From NCBI RefSeq assembly GCF_013240295.1, contig NZ_JABETK010000002.1, positions 1,302,001 through 1,366,000 of the forward strand: a DNA stretch of 64,000 nt, in the 5' to 3' direction. Both the position numbers and the translations under genes were made by a program. The notes below the pieces were generated by a model, which was given only the letters and a program-made list of their open reading frames with translations, ran no database searches and had not been told where the DNA came from. Shown here in pieces: positions 18,269-26,845 of this stretch (the stretch's first letter is position 1; each line of letters starts with the position of its first letter). The stretch comes from Neoaquamicrobium sediminum (GTDB lineage Bacteria > Pseudomonadota > Alphaproteobacteria > Rhizobiales > Rhizobiaceae).

Positions 18269-19069
18269 TCACGATGAGGCAGCGACCGCCCTGCGGATCG
18301 CATCGTGCAAAGGCGCGAATTCGCACGCCGAGATGTAGGGCAAACCCTTGCGTCGAGCAGTCCAGCCGACCACCCGAATCGGTTTCGCAGCATCCTGCTC
18401 GAAACGTTTGAAAAGGCTCCAGCTTCGGCAATCGATGGCGCAGACCTCCGCGCGGCCCTCGGCGACCGCCGTGATGGATGCGCGATGGCCACCTGTCTGC
18501 AAATGCGAGGAGAAGATGGAGAGGCCCTCGCCTGCGTCCACCAGATCGCGTTCAAGAGCCAGAACACCCGACATCGAATGCGGCTCGTTATAAGCGAAGC
18601 GTTTTCCGCGAAGCAGCTCGAGCGGCAGCCAAGACGCGCCGTCGTCCGGCGACGGCATCGAAGTCTCGTTGCCACGCATCAGGATGGCGCTGGAATAGAG
18701 TTCGCCGCTGCCGCCCTCGCATTCCGAATAGTCCGGCTGACTTATGACTCGGACGTGGTCGGCAAGACCGGTCGTCTCGAGCGGCCCCCAGCAGGTCTGG
18801 CCAAACAGCAGTCGCGGATGACGCCACAGCGTCGCATAGTCGAGTTCTTCGGGCGGCAATGTCGCAGGGTCAGGGGCAACAAGACGGCCAGTACGATCAC
18901 GGATGCCGCCGGGGACAGCCGGCATATCGGCGTTGCGGCGCACGAGATGCGCCGGCGCTTCGACACCCTGTTCCCACAATGCGCCGCGGATACGCGACCA
19001 TTGCGCATCCACCTCGGCACGGACCTCCGGCCAGTCATACATGGGCAGTGCTGCGATGGGCGGGCTCAT
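18269..19069 (-). CDS. PhnD/SsuA-like substrate-binding protein without signal peptide
   Basis: A 266-aa protein of the type 2 periplasmic-binding fold (PhnD-like): RVISQPDYSECEGGSGELYSS, FAYNEPHSMSGVLALERDL, HRASITAVAEGRAEVCAIDC and RVVGWTARRKGLPYI are typical strands and loops. No N-terminal signal peptide is visible (MSPPIAALPMYDWPEVRAEV), and no transporter genes are next to it. The protein may act in the cytosol, for example as a small-molecule sensor or enzyme, rather than feed an ABC transporter. It is convergent with the NYN gene. Confidence 0.8.
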   Translation of the reverse strand: MSPPIAALPMYDWPEVRAEVDAQWSRIRGALWEQGVEAPAHLVRRNADMPAVPGGIRDRTGRLVAPDPATLPPEELDYATLWRHPRLLFGQTCWGPLETTGLADHVRVISQPDYSECEGGSGELYSSAILMRGNETSMPSPDDGASWLPLELLRGKRFAYNEPHSMSGVLALERDLVDAGEGLSIFSSHLQTGGHRASITAVAEGRAEVCAIDCRSWSLFKRFEQDAAKPIRVVGWTARRKGLPYISACEFAPLHDAIRRAVAASS

Positions 19070-19109
19070 GCCGCCTTATGCGCGGTCACAGCCGACCCTG
19101 ACAAGCCGC

Positions 19110-20060
19110 TCATTCCTTGGGCGGCTCGGCCGGCACAGGCACGGTGCCGTATCCGCTGACATTGCGTGCCCGCACACGCGGCCGGAACGCCCTGCCCGGC
19201 TCCGGCGCGCGGCGTAGTGCGGGATGCACCACCGGCTGCTTTGCCTTGAACGCAAAGTCCTTCAGCAGCGCGAAATAGCTCGGATAGGCATAGCCGTCAT
19301 TCATTGCCAGCCACTCCGCGCGCCGTGCGCGAAACAGCGCCGGCAGCCTGTACCATGCCACCGTCGGCATCTTGTGGTGCACGAGATGCAGGTTGTTGTT
19401 GAGGAACAGCAACGCCAGCGGCGAGCGTTCGACGATGATGGTCCGGCCATCCGGCCGCTCGGACCACTGGTGCTCGGCAAAGGTGCGGATGGCGATCAGC
19501 GACTGGCCAAGATAGACCGGCACTAGATAGAGCCAGACCGGAACGGCGAAGACGAAGACGATCACCGGCACGACGACAGCGAGCCCGACGCCGTGGTGGA
19601 GCCAGGCGCGACGCACCGCACGGTCGCCGGAAGCGATCAGCCTGGCCTCGGTCGCCAGAAAGCCGGCATTGGCAATCGCCGGACCGATGACGAAACGGCC
19701 GACCATGGTATTGTTGATCCGCAGCAGCGCCTTGAGCCATTCCGGCAGCGTCTCGTGCTTCCACAGTGCACGATAGTAGCTCTCCGGATCATCGAATGGA
19801 TCGGTCAGGCGCTCGTCGGCGTGATGGCGCAGATGCAGGGACTTAAAGCGCCGGTAGGGATAGACGAGACCGATCGGCAGGCCGACCAGAAATTCGTTGA
19901 GATTGCCGTTGCGGGTCGGATGGCCGTGCGCGGCCTCGTGCATCAGGGACGATTGCAGCGCAACCACCAGAGTGAGGATCGCCAGCGTAGCCAGCGGCCA
20001 GTCCGCCCAGAGCATCGTGCCCGCCACGAACCATGCTCCATAGCAGGCTGCGATGAGCAT
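19110..20060 (-). CDS. Membrane fatty acid desaturase family protein
   Basis: A 316-aa di-iron membrane desaturase/hydroxylase. The three His boxes are present: HEAAHGH (about 41-47), HLRHH (about 76-80) and HLVHH (about 228-232), with hydrophobic spans between. The frame upstream of ATG 20060 continues with sequence that fits the family (RVEWPTV) but has no start codon before a stop. One more A in the A4 run at 20108-20111 would join it to ATG 20116 (MAKRRIEHAGAARVEWP), so the true start is probably 20116 with a one-base deletion. It is divergent from an XRE regulator that probably controls it. Confidence 0.88.
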   Translation of the reverse strand: MLIAACYGAWFVAGTMLWADWPLATLAILTLVVALQSSLMHEAAHGHPTRNGNLNEFLVGLPIGLVYPYRRFKSLHLRHHADERLTDPFDDPESYYRALWKHETLPEWLKALLRINNTMVGRFVIGPAIANAGFLATEARLIASGDRAVRRAWLHHGVGLAVVVPVIVFVFAVPVWLYLVPVYLGQSLIAIRTFAEHQWSERPDGRTIIVERSPLALLFLNNNLHLVHHKMPTVAWYRLPALFRARRAEWLAMNDGYAYPSYFALLKDFAFKAKQPVVHPALRRAPEPGRAFRPRVRARNVSGYGTVPVPAEPPKE

Positions 20061-20182
20061 GACGGTGGGCCATTCGACCCGTGCGGCCCCTGCGTGTTCT
20101 ATCCTTCTTTTGCCATCTCGCCCGAATTCGCCCCGATTCCTGACAGGATGCTGTCAGCAGCAGCGATGCGTCGCAATGCGAG

Positions 20183-20241
20183 AATGTACATTGAATGTTT
20201 ATTCTGATAATCAGAAGCGACATACGTTTACTATAATAAAC
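20183..20241. promoter_or_regulatory. Three palindromes in the desaturase/XRE divergent promoter region
   Basis: This AT-rich gap between the divergent genes holds AATGTACATT (20183-20192), TTCTGATAATCAGAA (20202-20216, 7-bp arms around a central A) and GTTTA-N6-TAAAC (20226-20241). They are probable operators for the adjacent XRE repressor and would let it control the desaturase and itself. Assignment of each palindrome is inference. Confidence 0.55.
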
Positions 20242-20255
20242 AACGAGGCGGAAAG

Positions 20256-21086
20256 TTGGACAAACGCGACATCGCCGAGACGTTCCGGACGCGGCTGACG
20301 ACGCTGGTCGGCCGATCCGGTGAGAACCAGTCGGCATTTGCCGCCCGCATCGGCATCGACCGCTCGGCGCTGTCCCAGCTCCTGGCCGGCTCCGCGACAC
20401 GGCTGCCACGCGCCGAAACGCTGATCAACATCGCCTTGCGGCACAGCGTCTCGCTCGACTGGCTGTTGGGCATCAGCCAGGATGAAGGCCTCGGCAGCGA
20501 GATCCGCGAAAGCCTTGAGATCGAGGAAGGTGCGGGCGGCTTCGACCGGACCCTGCTGGCGAAGTGGCACGCGGAAGCGGCCGGCACCAAGATCCGCTAC
20601 GTGCCCGCCGGCATTCCCGATCTCCTGCGCACCGATGCGCTGATCGACTACGAGGCCGGCATCACGCGCCGCGACGCCGAAGCCCAGCACGACGAGAAAC
20701 AGTACCGCATCGACTACAATCGCCGGCCGGAGACCGACATGGAGGTCTGCATGCCGCGCCATACGCTCGAAATCTTCGCCCGCGGCCTCGGCGTCTGGTC
20801 TGGCTTCCCGGAAGAGCAGCGCAAGGCGCAGCTTGCCCACATGGCACGCCTGCTCGACGACCTTTACCCCGGCTTCCGCCTCTACCTCTATGACGGCCGC
20901 CAGCGCTATTCGGTGCCCTACACGATCTTCGGGCAGCTTCGCGCCGCTATCTACATGGGCGACATGTATGTGGTGCTGAACGCGACAGAGACGGTGCGCA
21001 CGCTGACCCGCCACTTCGACAATCTGATCCGGGCAGCCGAGATCAACGCGCACGAAGCAGCGGGTTTCGCGCGCGCGTTGAGCTAG
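20256..21086 (+). CDS. XRE-family helix-turn-helix regulator
   Basis: A 276-aa regulator. The N-terminal Cro/CI-type HTH (about 5-72) reads ENQSAFAARIGIDRSALSQLL. The remaining 200 residues form an unrecognised C-terminal domain with KQYRIDYNRRPETDMEVCMPRHTLEIF and LARLLDDLYPGFRLYLYDGRQRYSVPYTIF; long-chain sensing XRE regulators have similar layouts. Translation starts at TTG 20256, preceded by GAGGCGGAAAG. It is divergent from the desaturase across a region rich in palindromes, so autoregulation and control of the desaturase are likely. The ligand is unknown. Confidence 0.85.
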   Translation: MDKRDIAETFRTRLTTLVGRSGENQSAFAARIGIDRSALSQLLAGSATRLPRAETLINIALRHSVSLDWLLGISQDEGLGSEIRESLEIEEGAGGFDRTLLAKWHAEAAGTKIRYVPAGIPDLLRTDALIDYEAGITRRDAEAQHDEKQYRIDYNRRPETDMEVCMPRHTLEIFARGLGVWSGFPEEQRKAQLAHMARLLDDLYPGFRLYLYDGRQRYSVPYTIFGQLRAAIYMGDMYVVLNATETVRTLTRHFDNLIRAAEINAHEAAGFARALS

Positions 21087-22510
21087 CAGTCGACGCAAAG
21101 CTCGTCCTGCGCCGGAACGCGCCGCCGTCCCAGCAATGCCAGCACCAGAGAGAACGCGACGAGGCCCGCGGCCACCTGGAACGTGAAAGAGAAGGCAAAG
21201 GCGACCGTCTCGGGCGGCAGCCGCGTGATGTCGGCGGAGCCGGCCGCAGCCGCAAACACCGCCCCCATGACAGAAGCACCCGTCATCAGGCCGAGGTTGC
21301 GCGACAGCCCCAGCAGTCCCGAAATCATGCCGCGCTGGTCTTCCCTCGCGGCCAGCATGACGTCGGTGTTGTTCGCCGCCAGAAAGAGCTGGAACGACGG
21401 CGTCAGGGCCATCAGCGACAGGACAAAACCGGCGACGCCGAATATGCCCGGCAGGATCGAAAAGCAGATCAGCGCGACGATCATGTGTGCCAGCGCGTAG
21501 ATCAGCATTGGCCGCGCGCCGAACCTGTCGGTGAGGTGGCCCGCCGGCAGCCCGCTGAGCGCAGCCATTGTCGGCCCCGCCGCCAGCGCCAGCCCGATCA
21601 ACGCGTCGTTCAGATGCAGCCCGAAAGCCAGGTAGAACGGCCCGACGACCAGCACCGACATCATCACGCTGGAGACAAGCAGGTTCATCATCAGCGATGC
21701 AGCGGTCGCGCGCTCGCGGAGCGCATCGAGTGCCACCAGGGGCGTCGCACGGCGTCGCTCGACAATTACGAAGGCGATCGCGCCCGCAACCGCTGCTGTG
21801 AGCAGCAGTGCCGCCTGCGTCGAAAAACCGTCGCCGCCGGTCACCGCGAGCGAATAGGCGATCAACGTCAGTGCCAGCATCAGCGTGCCGGCTAGGTCGA
21901 GGCTGGGGCGATCTCCCGGAGACGCAGCCTTTGCGGCAGGCAAGGTTCGTAGGGATACGACCAGCACCACCAGCGCGAAGAAAGCGAGCGTCAGGAATGT
22001 CGCCTGCCAGCCAGACCACGCGATGATCAGCCCGCCCATAGAAGGCCCAAGCGCGGTGCCGATAGCCGACGTAGTGCCGAGCAGCCCCATCGCCCAGCCG
22101 ACACGCTCCTCGGCCACCACGTCTCGCGCAATCGAGATCGGCAACGCCATCAGGATCGCCCCGCCGACGCCCTGCAGGACACGAAAGAAGACGAGCAGTC
22201 CGAGCGTCGGCGCGGCTGCGCACAACGCGGACGCCGCCGCAAAGATCGCCAGTCCCGCCAGGAATACACGGCGATGCCCGACGAGGTCGCCCAGTCGCCC
22301 GCAGGAAACGATGGAGACCGTGACGGCGAGCAGATAGCCAAGCACGGCCCATTGCGCCTGTGTCACGTCGACGGAAAAGTCGCGTGCCAGCACAGGCAGC
22401 GCGACGGTGGTGATGCTCACACCGGTGGACGCCAGCAACATCGCCATCGCCAGCGGAGCGATGCTGCGGCTCGTGCCGCCGGATTGCGGGGTATCGGAAT
22501 CGTTTTTCAT
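21083..22510 (-). CDS. MFS drug efflux transporter, 14-span type
   Basis: A 475-aa major facilitator with about 14 hydrophobic spans (EmrB/QacA type). It has motif A in loop 2-3 (GRLGDLVGHRRVFLAG) and motif C in span 5 (GTTSAIGTALGPSMGGLII), the antiporter motif typical of exporters, with LQGVGGAILMALPISIARD before it. I chose ATG 22510 because the AAGGG on the coding strand sits seven bases before it; ATG 22516 would be too close. The promoter is MerR type and the divergent MerR gene is the likely regulator. Substrate unknown. Confidence 0.93.
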   Translation of the reverse strand: MKNDSDTPQSGGTSRSIAPLAMAMLLASTGVSITTVALPVLARDFSVDVTQAQWAVLGYLLAVTVSIVSCGRLGDLVGHRRVFLAGLAIFAAASALCAAAPTLGLLVFFRVLQGVGGAILMALPISIARDVVAEERVGWAMGLLGTTSAIGTALGPSMGGLIIAWSGWQATFLTLAFFALVVLVVSLRTLPAAKAASPGDRPSLDLAGTLMLALTLIAYSLAVTGGDGFSTQAALLLTAAVAGAIAFVIVERRRATPLVALDALRERATAASLMMNLLVSSVMMSVLVVGPFYLAFGLHLNDALIGLALAAGPTMAALSGLPAGHLTDRFGARPMLIYALAHMIVALICFSILPGIFGVAGFVLSLMALTPSFQLFLAANNTDVMLAAREDQRGMISGLLGLSRNLGLMTGASVMGAVFAAAAGSADITRLPPETVAFAFSFTFQVAAGLVAFSLVLALLGRRRVPAQDELCVDC

Positions 22511-22544
22511 TGTCATGCCCTTGCTCAAATTCGGATCTGGCGGC

Positions 22545-22575
22545 ATTCTGCCACTTAAAGTCAACTTGAGGTCAA
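22545..22575 (-). promoter_or_regulatory. MerR-type promoter with 19-bp spacer for the MFS pump
   Basis: On the minus strand a -35 box TTGACC (22575-22570) and a -10 box CAGAAT (22550-22545) are separated by 19 bases, the over-long spacing that defines MerR-activated promoters. The spacer holds CCTCAAGTTGACTTTAAG (22571-22554), an imperfect dyad close to the SoxR-type box. This strongly suggests that the divergent MerR protein activates the efflux gene. Confidence 0.75.
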
Positions 22576-22577
22576 GC

Positions 22578-22979
22578 ATGGAAATTCTCGACATTGGCGA
22601 TGTGGCCGAGCGCACCGGCGTCGCCGTCTCGACGCTGCGCTACTACGACGAGATCGGCCTCATCGCTTCAGTCGGCCGGCGCGGGCTTCGCCGCCAGTTC
22701 GGGCCGGAAGCCGTCTGGCAGATCGCCCTGATCGCGCTCGGCAAAAAGGCCGGTTTCTCGCTCGATGAGATCGCCGGCATGTTTCGCGCCAATGGCACGG
22801 TGGATTTGCCGCGCCCGGTCCTTCATGGCCGCGCCGACGAGATAGACCGCCAGATCCGCGACCTGACGGTGTTGCGCGACGCGCTCAGGCACGTGGCTGA
22901 GTGCCCTGCCCCTTCTCACCTCGAATGCCCGCGCTTCCGAAAGCTGCTGCGGGTCGCCGGCCGGCGCGGCAAAGCCTGA
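22578..22979 (+). CDS. MerR family transcriptional regulator
   Basis: A 133-aa MerR protein. The winged HTH is at the N-terminus (LDIGDVAERTGVAVSTLRYYDEIGL, residues 4-28), then the dimerising helix. The C-terminal part has two Cys (about 112 and 119: ECPAPSHLECPRF). The four-Cys cluster of SoxR is absent, so this is not a redox-sensing SoxR. The ATG overlaps the end of a MerR-type dyad, which suggests autoregulation. The divergent MFS pump is the probable target. Confidence 0.92.
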   Translation: MEILDIGDVAERTGVAVSTLRYYDEIGLIASVGRRGLRRQFGPEAVWQIALIALGKKAGFSLDEIAGMFRANGTVDLPRPVLHGRADEIDRQIRDLTVLRDALRHVAECPAPSHLECPRFRKLLRVAGRRGKA

Positions 22980-23007
22980 TATCCGCAACCACAGCGACAT
23001 TGACGCC

Positions 23008-23027
23008 ATATAAAGATTTCTTTATAT
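23008..23027. promoter_or_regulatory. Palindrome ATATAAAG-N4-CTTTATAT upstream of methyltransferase gene
   Basis: Perfect 8-bp arms flank ATTT, 40 bases before the start of the homocysteine methyltransferase gene. From memory, ArsR-family SahR regulators of methionine-cycle genes in Proteobacteria bind sites of this kind (AT-rich arms with AAAG/CTTT). No sahR gene lies next to it in the window, so the regulator would act in trans. The assignment is inference. Confidence 0.55.
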
Positions 23028-23066
23028 TGTTATCTCAAGTCTCCAGACCTTGCGAAGGCGCTTTTC

Positions 23067-24083
23067 ATGACCAATCCGATCGATGCTCTGATCGCCGAAA
23101 AGGGCGTGCTGCTTGCCGATGGCGCGACCGGCACCAACCTCTTCGCCATGGGCCTGGAAGCGGGCGAAGCTCCGGAACTCTGGAATGAAAGCGCTCCCGA
23201 AAAGATCGTCGCCCTGCATCAGGGTTTCGTCGACGCGGGCGCCGACATCATCCTGACCAACTCGTTCGGCGGGACGCGCCACCGCCTCAAACTGCACCAC
23301 GCGCAGGACCGCGTGCACGAGCTTAACAGCCGCGCCGCCGAGATCGCGCGCTCGGTCGCGGACAAGGCTGGCCGCAAGGTCATCGTTGCAGGGTCCGTCG
23401 GTCCCACAGGCGAACTGCTGCAACCGCTCGGCGCGATGACGTATGACGAGGCCGTGGAGGCCTTCGTCGAGCAGATCGAAGGCCTCAAGGAAGGCGGCGC
23501 GGAAGTCGCCTGGATCGAAACGATGTCGGCGCCGGACGAAATCCGTGCCGCCGCCGAAGCCGCCATCCGTGTCGGCCTGCCCTACACTTATACGGGTTCA
23601 TTCGACACGGCCGGCCGCACGATGATGGGCCTCGCGCCGAAGGATATCCACGGCGTGGCCGATGGTCTCGGTGCGGCCCCGCTGGGCGTCGGTGCGAATT
23701 GCGGCGTCGGCGCGTCGGACATCCTCGCCTCGCTGCTCGACATGAGCGCCGCGAAACCGGACGCCACCATCATCGTCAAGGGCAATTGCGGCATACCGGA
23801 ATTCCGCGGCACCGAAATCCACTATTCCGGCACGCCGGAACTGATGGCCGACTATGTACGGCTGGCGGTTGATGGCGGCGCCAGGATCGTCGGCGGCTGC
23901 TGCGGCACGTCGTTCCAGCACCTTGCAGCCATGCGCAAGGCCCTGGATGAACACGCGCCGGCTGCCCGGCCGTCAGTTGAAGATGTCGTGGCGCGCATCG
24001 GCCCGCTGCGCAACAAGCAGGCCGCTGAAAGCGGCGCCGTGGAAGGCGAAGGCCGCCGCGAGCGCCGCCGCGCCCGCGGCTGA
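23067..24083 (+). CDS. bmt: Betaine-homocysteine S-methyltransferase-like protein
   Basis: A 338-aa zinc-dependent homocysteine S-methyltransferase: LLADGATGTNLF (about 15-26), ILTNSFGG, AGSVGPTGELL, GVGANCGVG with the first Zn Cys and GGARIVGGCCGTSFQHL with the Cys pair. It uses a methyl donor such as glycine betaine to make methionine from homocysteine in the cytosol. The C-terminal tail (GEGRRERRRARG) is strongly basic, like tails on the corrinoid system proteins downstream. The upstream palindrome suggests control by methionine-cycle status. S-methylmethionine use is the main alternative. Confidence 0.88.
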   Translation: MTNPIDALIAEKGVLLADGATGTNLFAMGLEAGEAPELWNESAPEKIVALHQGFVDAGADIILTNSFGGTRHRLKLHHAQDRVHELNSRAAEIARSVADKAGRKVIVAGSVGPTGELLQPLGAMTYDEAVEAFVEQIEGLKEGGAEVAWIETMSAPDEIRAAAEAAIRVGLPYTYTGSFDTAGRTMMGLAPKDIHGVADGLGAAPLGVGANCGVGASDILASLLDMSAAKPDATIIVKGNCGIPEFRGTEIHYSGTPELMADYVRLAVDGGARIVGGCCGTSFQHLAAMRKALDEHAPAARPSVEDVVARIGPLRNKQAAESGAVEGEGRRERRRARG

Positions 24084-24093
24084 CCGGTCCGAT

Positions 24094-24678
24094 CTAGAGA
24101 TCCTCGATCTCACGGCGCGCGCGCTTTAGGATTTCGCGTGCTTCAGCCGCTTGTTCGGCCGACAGAGCCCCACTGCGCAGCCGGCTGTAGACCGCCCAGC
24201 GCAATGCGCGCACCTCGTCGCCTAGGGCTACGCCGCTGGTCTCGGTGGACGCCTGCTCCATCTGCGCGTTGATCTTCTCCAGTTCCCGCGCATTGTCGGC
24301 AAGGAAAGCGCGGCCCTGCTCGGTAATCGAGAACAGGCGCTTGTTGCCGGTCGTCGTCGAGGTGACGAGATCGGCCTCCTCCATCATCTGCAGCATGGGA
24401 TAGATGGCCCCGGGGCTGGGGCTGTAGGCGCCCTGGAATTTCGCTTCCAGCGCCTTGATGATGTCGTAGCCGTGGCGCGGCTCCTCGGCGATCAGGCCGA
24501 GCACGACCAGCCGCAAGGCGCCCGAATCGAACATGCGCGGCCCGCGCCGCCCGCCGAACGGTCCGCCGCGATTGCGGCCGAACGGGCCGCCATGGCCATG
24601 CCGCCCGCCACCGCCCCTGCCCGGCCCACCGGCCATGCACATATGACCATGCCCACCTCGATGTCTGTGATTGAACAT
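24094..24678 (-). CDS. PadR-family transcriptional regulator with His/Gly-rich tail
   Basis: A 194-aa regulator. Residues 1-48 are a low-complexity tail rich in His, Gly and Arg (HRHRGGHGH; GGGGRHGHGG), then the PadR winged helix at about 49-125 (LRLVVLGLIAEEPRHGYDIIKALE; SPGAIYPMLQMMEEADLV) and a C-terminal dimerisation helix. The start ATG 24678 follows AAAGGAATCCC; ATG 24705 upstream has no ribosome site. The His-rich tail could bind metal, which is inference. A perfect palindrome just upstream is the probable operator. Confidence 0.9.
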   Translation of the reverse strand: MFNHRHRGGHGHMCMAGGPGRGGGGRHGHGGPFGRNRGGPFGGRRGPRMFDSGALRLVVLGLIAEEPRHGYDIIKALEAKFQGAYSPSPGAIYPMLQMMEEADLVTSTTTGNKRLFSITEQGRAFLADNARELEKINAQMEQASTETSGVALGDEVRALRWAVYSRLRSGALSAEQAAEAREILKRARREIEDL

Positions 24679-24719
24679 TGGGATTCCTTTCATAATGTCG
24701 TTCATGCGTCATATCTAGA

Positions 24720-24735
24720 AAAAGATATATCTTTT
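24720..24735. promoter_or_regulatory. 16-bp palindrome, probable PadR operator
   Basis: AAAAGATATATCTTTT is a perfect palindrome 42 bases upstream of the padR-like start, preceded by ATATCTAG, which repeats the ATATCT half-site. PadR proteins bind AT-rich dyads of this style, so autoregulation is likely. Confidence 0.6.
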
Positions 24736-24775
24736 ACAAGATGCAACGTAAGGATTCCCGGCTCCACTAAAGGGA

Positions 24776-24804
24776 AGCCGGCCGGGATCCGATCCCGACC
24801 GGCT
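24776..24804 (-). terminator. Probable terminator of the VWA gene
   Basis: A stem of about 14 bp with one mismatch lies 25 bases after the repaired stop codon of the minus-strand VWA gene; the loop is two to three bases and TCCCTTT follows on the minus strand. The T-run is weak, so moderate confidence. Confidence 0.55.
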
Positions 24805-24828
24805 TCACAACAGCGCAATAGTGAAGGT

Positions 24829-26843
24829 TCAGCGCGGCCGATCGAGCGCCGATGCGAGCCTGACCAGCGACAGGAACTCCGCACGATAGCCGAACGGATC
24901 AGCTCCGCGCGCGGCCGAGGCGATCTCCTGGATACGGTCGTAGCCGAAATTCGCCACGGCATCCGTGTCCCGCGCTTCTGCCCGAAGGCTGCGACAGCGA
25001 CGGAGAAGCGCGCGTCTGTCGAAGCCACGTCGAAGCTCGAAACGACATCGGCTTCCGTGACCGGCTTCTCGATCAGCTTGCTGGTATCCTCGCCCGGCGC
25101 CTTGTAGCGGATCCTGACGAAGGCATATTCGCCTTCGCCGGCCGTCGATGCCGCGCTGTCGCTCTGCTGCCCGTAGCGCAGATCGTCAACCATCCGCGCC
25201 GGGCTACCCACCGGCGTGATCTCGTAGATCGCCGTCACCGAGTGGCCCGAGCCGATCTCGCCGGCATCGATGCGGTCATTGTTGAAGTCCTCGCGGCTGA
25301 GCGCCCGTGTCTCGTAGCCGATCAGCCGGTACTCGGCGATCTGCTGCGGATTGAACTCGACCTGTATCTTCACGTCGCCGGCGATGGGGAACAGCGTCGA
25401 GGATGCCTCCTCCACCAGCACCTTTTCAGCTTCCGCCAGCGTGTCGATATAGGCAGCCGCTCCGTTGCCGTTTGGGGCGATGGCCTGCATCATCTGGTCG
25501 TTGAGGTTGCCGCGGCCGAAGCCCAGCACCGAGAGGAACACACCGGATTCCCGCTTGTTCTCGATCAGCGTCGTCAGTTCGTCGTCGCTCACCTGCCCGA
25601 CATTGAAATCGCCGTCGGTCGCCAGCATCACGCGGTTGACGCCGCCCTCGACGAAGGAGCTTTCCGCAAGCCGGTATGCCTCGCGGATACCCGCCTCACC
25701 CGCCGTGCTGCCGCCGGCCTCCAGCCTGTCGAGCGCAGACAGGATCCCCGCCTTGTCCGACGCCTTGGTCGGCTCCAGCACCGTGCCGGCGCTGCCCGCA
25801 TAGGTAACGATGGAAACCGTGTCTTCGGGGTTCAGCCGGTCGACGAGCATCCGGAAGGAGTTCTTGAGAAGCGGCAGCTTGTCGGGCTCTTCCATCGATC
25901 CCGACGTGTCGATCAGGAAGACGAGGTTGGAGCGCGGCTTCTGCGCGTGCTCGATCTCGTAACCCTTGATCGCGACATGCATGAGCCGGGTGTTCTCGTT
26001 CCACGGCGTCGGCATCACGGTGACGGTCGAGTTGAAAGGAACCTCGGCGCTTTCCGGACCGGCCCAGTCATAGGGGAAATAGTTGATCATCTCCTCGACC
26101 CGAACGCTGTCCGGATCGGGCACCACACCCTCCTTCAGCGAGCGGCGCACGAAGGCGTAGGAGGCCGTATCGACATCGATCGAAAAGGTGGAGACGGGGC
26201 TTTCCTGAACCGTGCGCACCGGATTGCTGTTGAAGGCCTCGACGCGATCGCGGTTCTCGGCAGGCACCGGATAGGGCTCAGGCGCGATTACCTGCGGCGC
26301 AGCGGATGGCATGGGCATCACACGCGGCTCGGCCGTCTTCTGGCGTGTCAGAACCGTGCTGGAGGGCGTCATGCCGTCGGCAGGCGATGGAGGAGCGGCT
26401 GCGATCTCGGCAGCCATGTCCTGCGTCGCCTGGTCGGACGCTTGTCCGGCCGCCTCCTCTTTCGCGGGCTGGGAAACCCTGGTTTCAGCCGCCTGGCGTT
26501 GCGGCGCGTCGTTTTCCACCGCTGCAGGCTCCTGTGGGCTCGCCGGGCGATACTCGTCGAGCAACTGCCACGTGACGATGCCCGCAACCGGCAGGGCAAC
26601 GAGGCCGGCCAAAGCCGGGTTTGCGATAAGTTTCTTGCGCATGATCTCTCTCCAGAACCCGATTGTTCCGGCAGTGAGACGCGCGCCAGCGCCCGATCCT
26701 TGGGGCGCCGCCGAATTTTCTTTCCCGGCCTCGTCATAGGCGCGCAACGCGGCATCGAGCCCGCGTGCCTTTGCTTCGTTCCCGGGTGCGGGCGCCTTCG
26801 AGCCCCGCAGCAGATCGAGTTCGTCGAATTCGTTATTCGCCAT
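24829..26843 (-). CDS. VWA domain protein with membrane anchor, YfbK type (frameshifted)
   Basis: About 671 aa when repaired. An N-terminal cytoplasmic stretch (about 1-68) precedes one membrane span (about 75-94, LIANPALAGLVALPVAGIVTW), an Ala/Pro/Gln-rich linker, the YfbK N-terminal domain (about 210-290) and a von Willebrand A domain with the metal site DTSGSMEEPDK (about 310-320). A DUF3520-type end follows. The frame breaks near 24970-24976 (one base missing); the true end reads FGYDRIQEIASAARG to a TGA at 24829-24831. The gene starts 2 bases after the ECF sigma gene, so it is probably its membrane partner. Confidence 0.9.
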
Positions 26844-26845
26844 GA

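Noticed and set aside
20211..22352. A 713-aa minus-strand ORF
   Set aside because: It overlaps the MFS pump in another frame and the XRE gene in antisense; its composition is that of a GC-rich shadow frame.
22578..22979. SoxR identity for the MerR regulator, given the SoxR-like box
   Set aside because: The protein lacks the four-Cys Fe-S cluster motif of SoxR.
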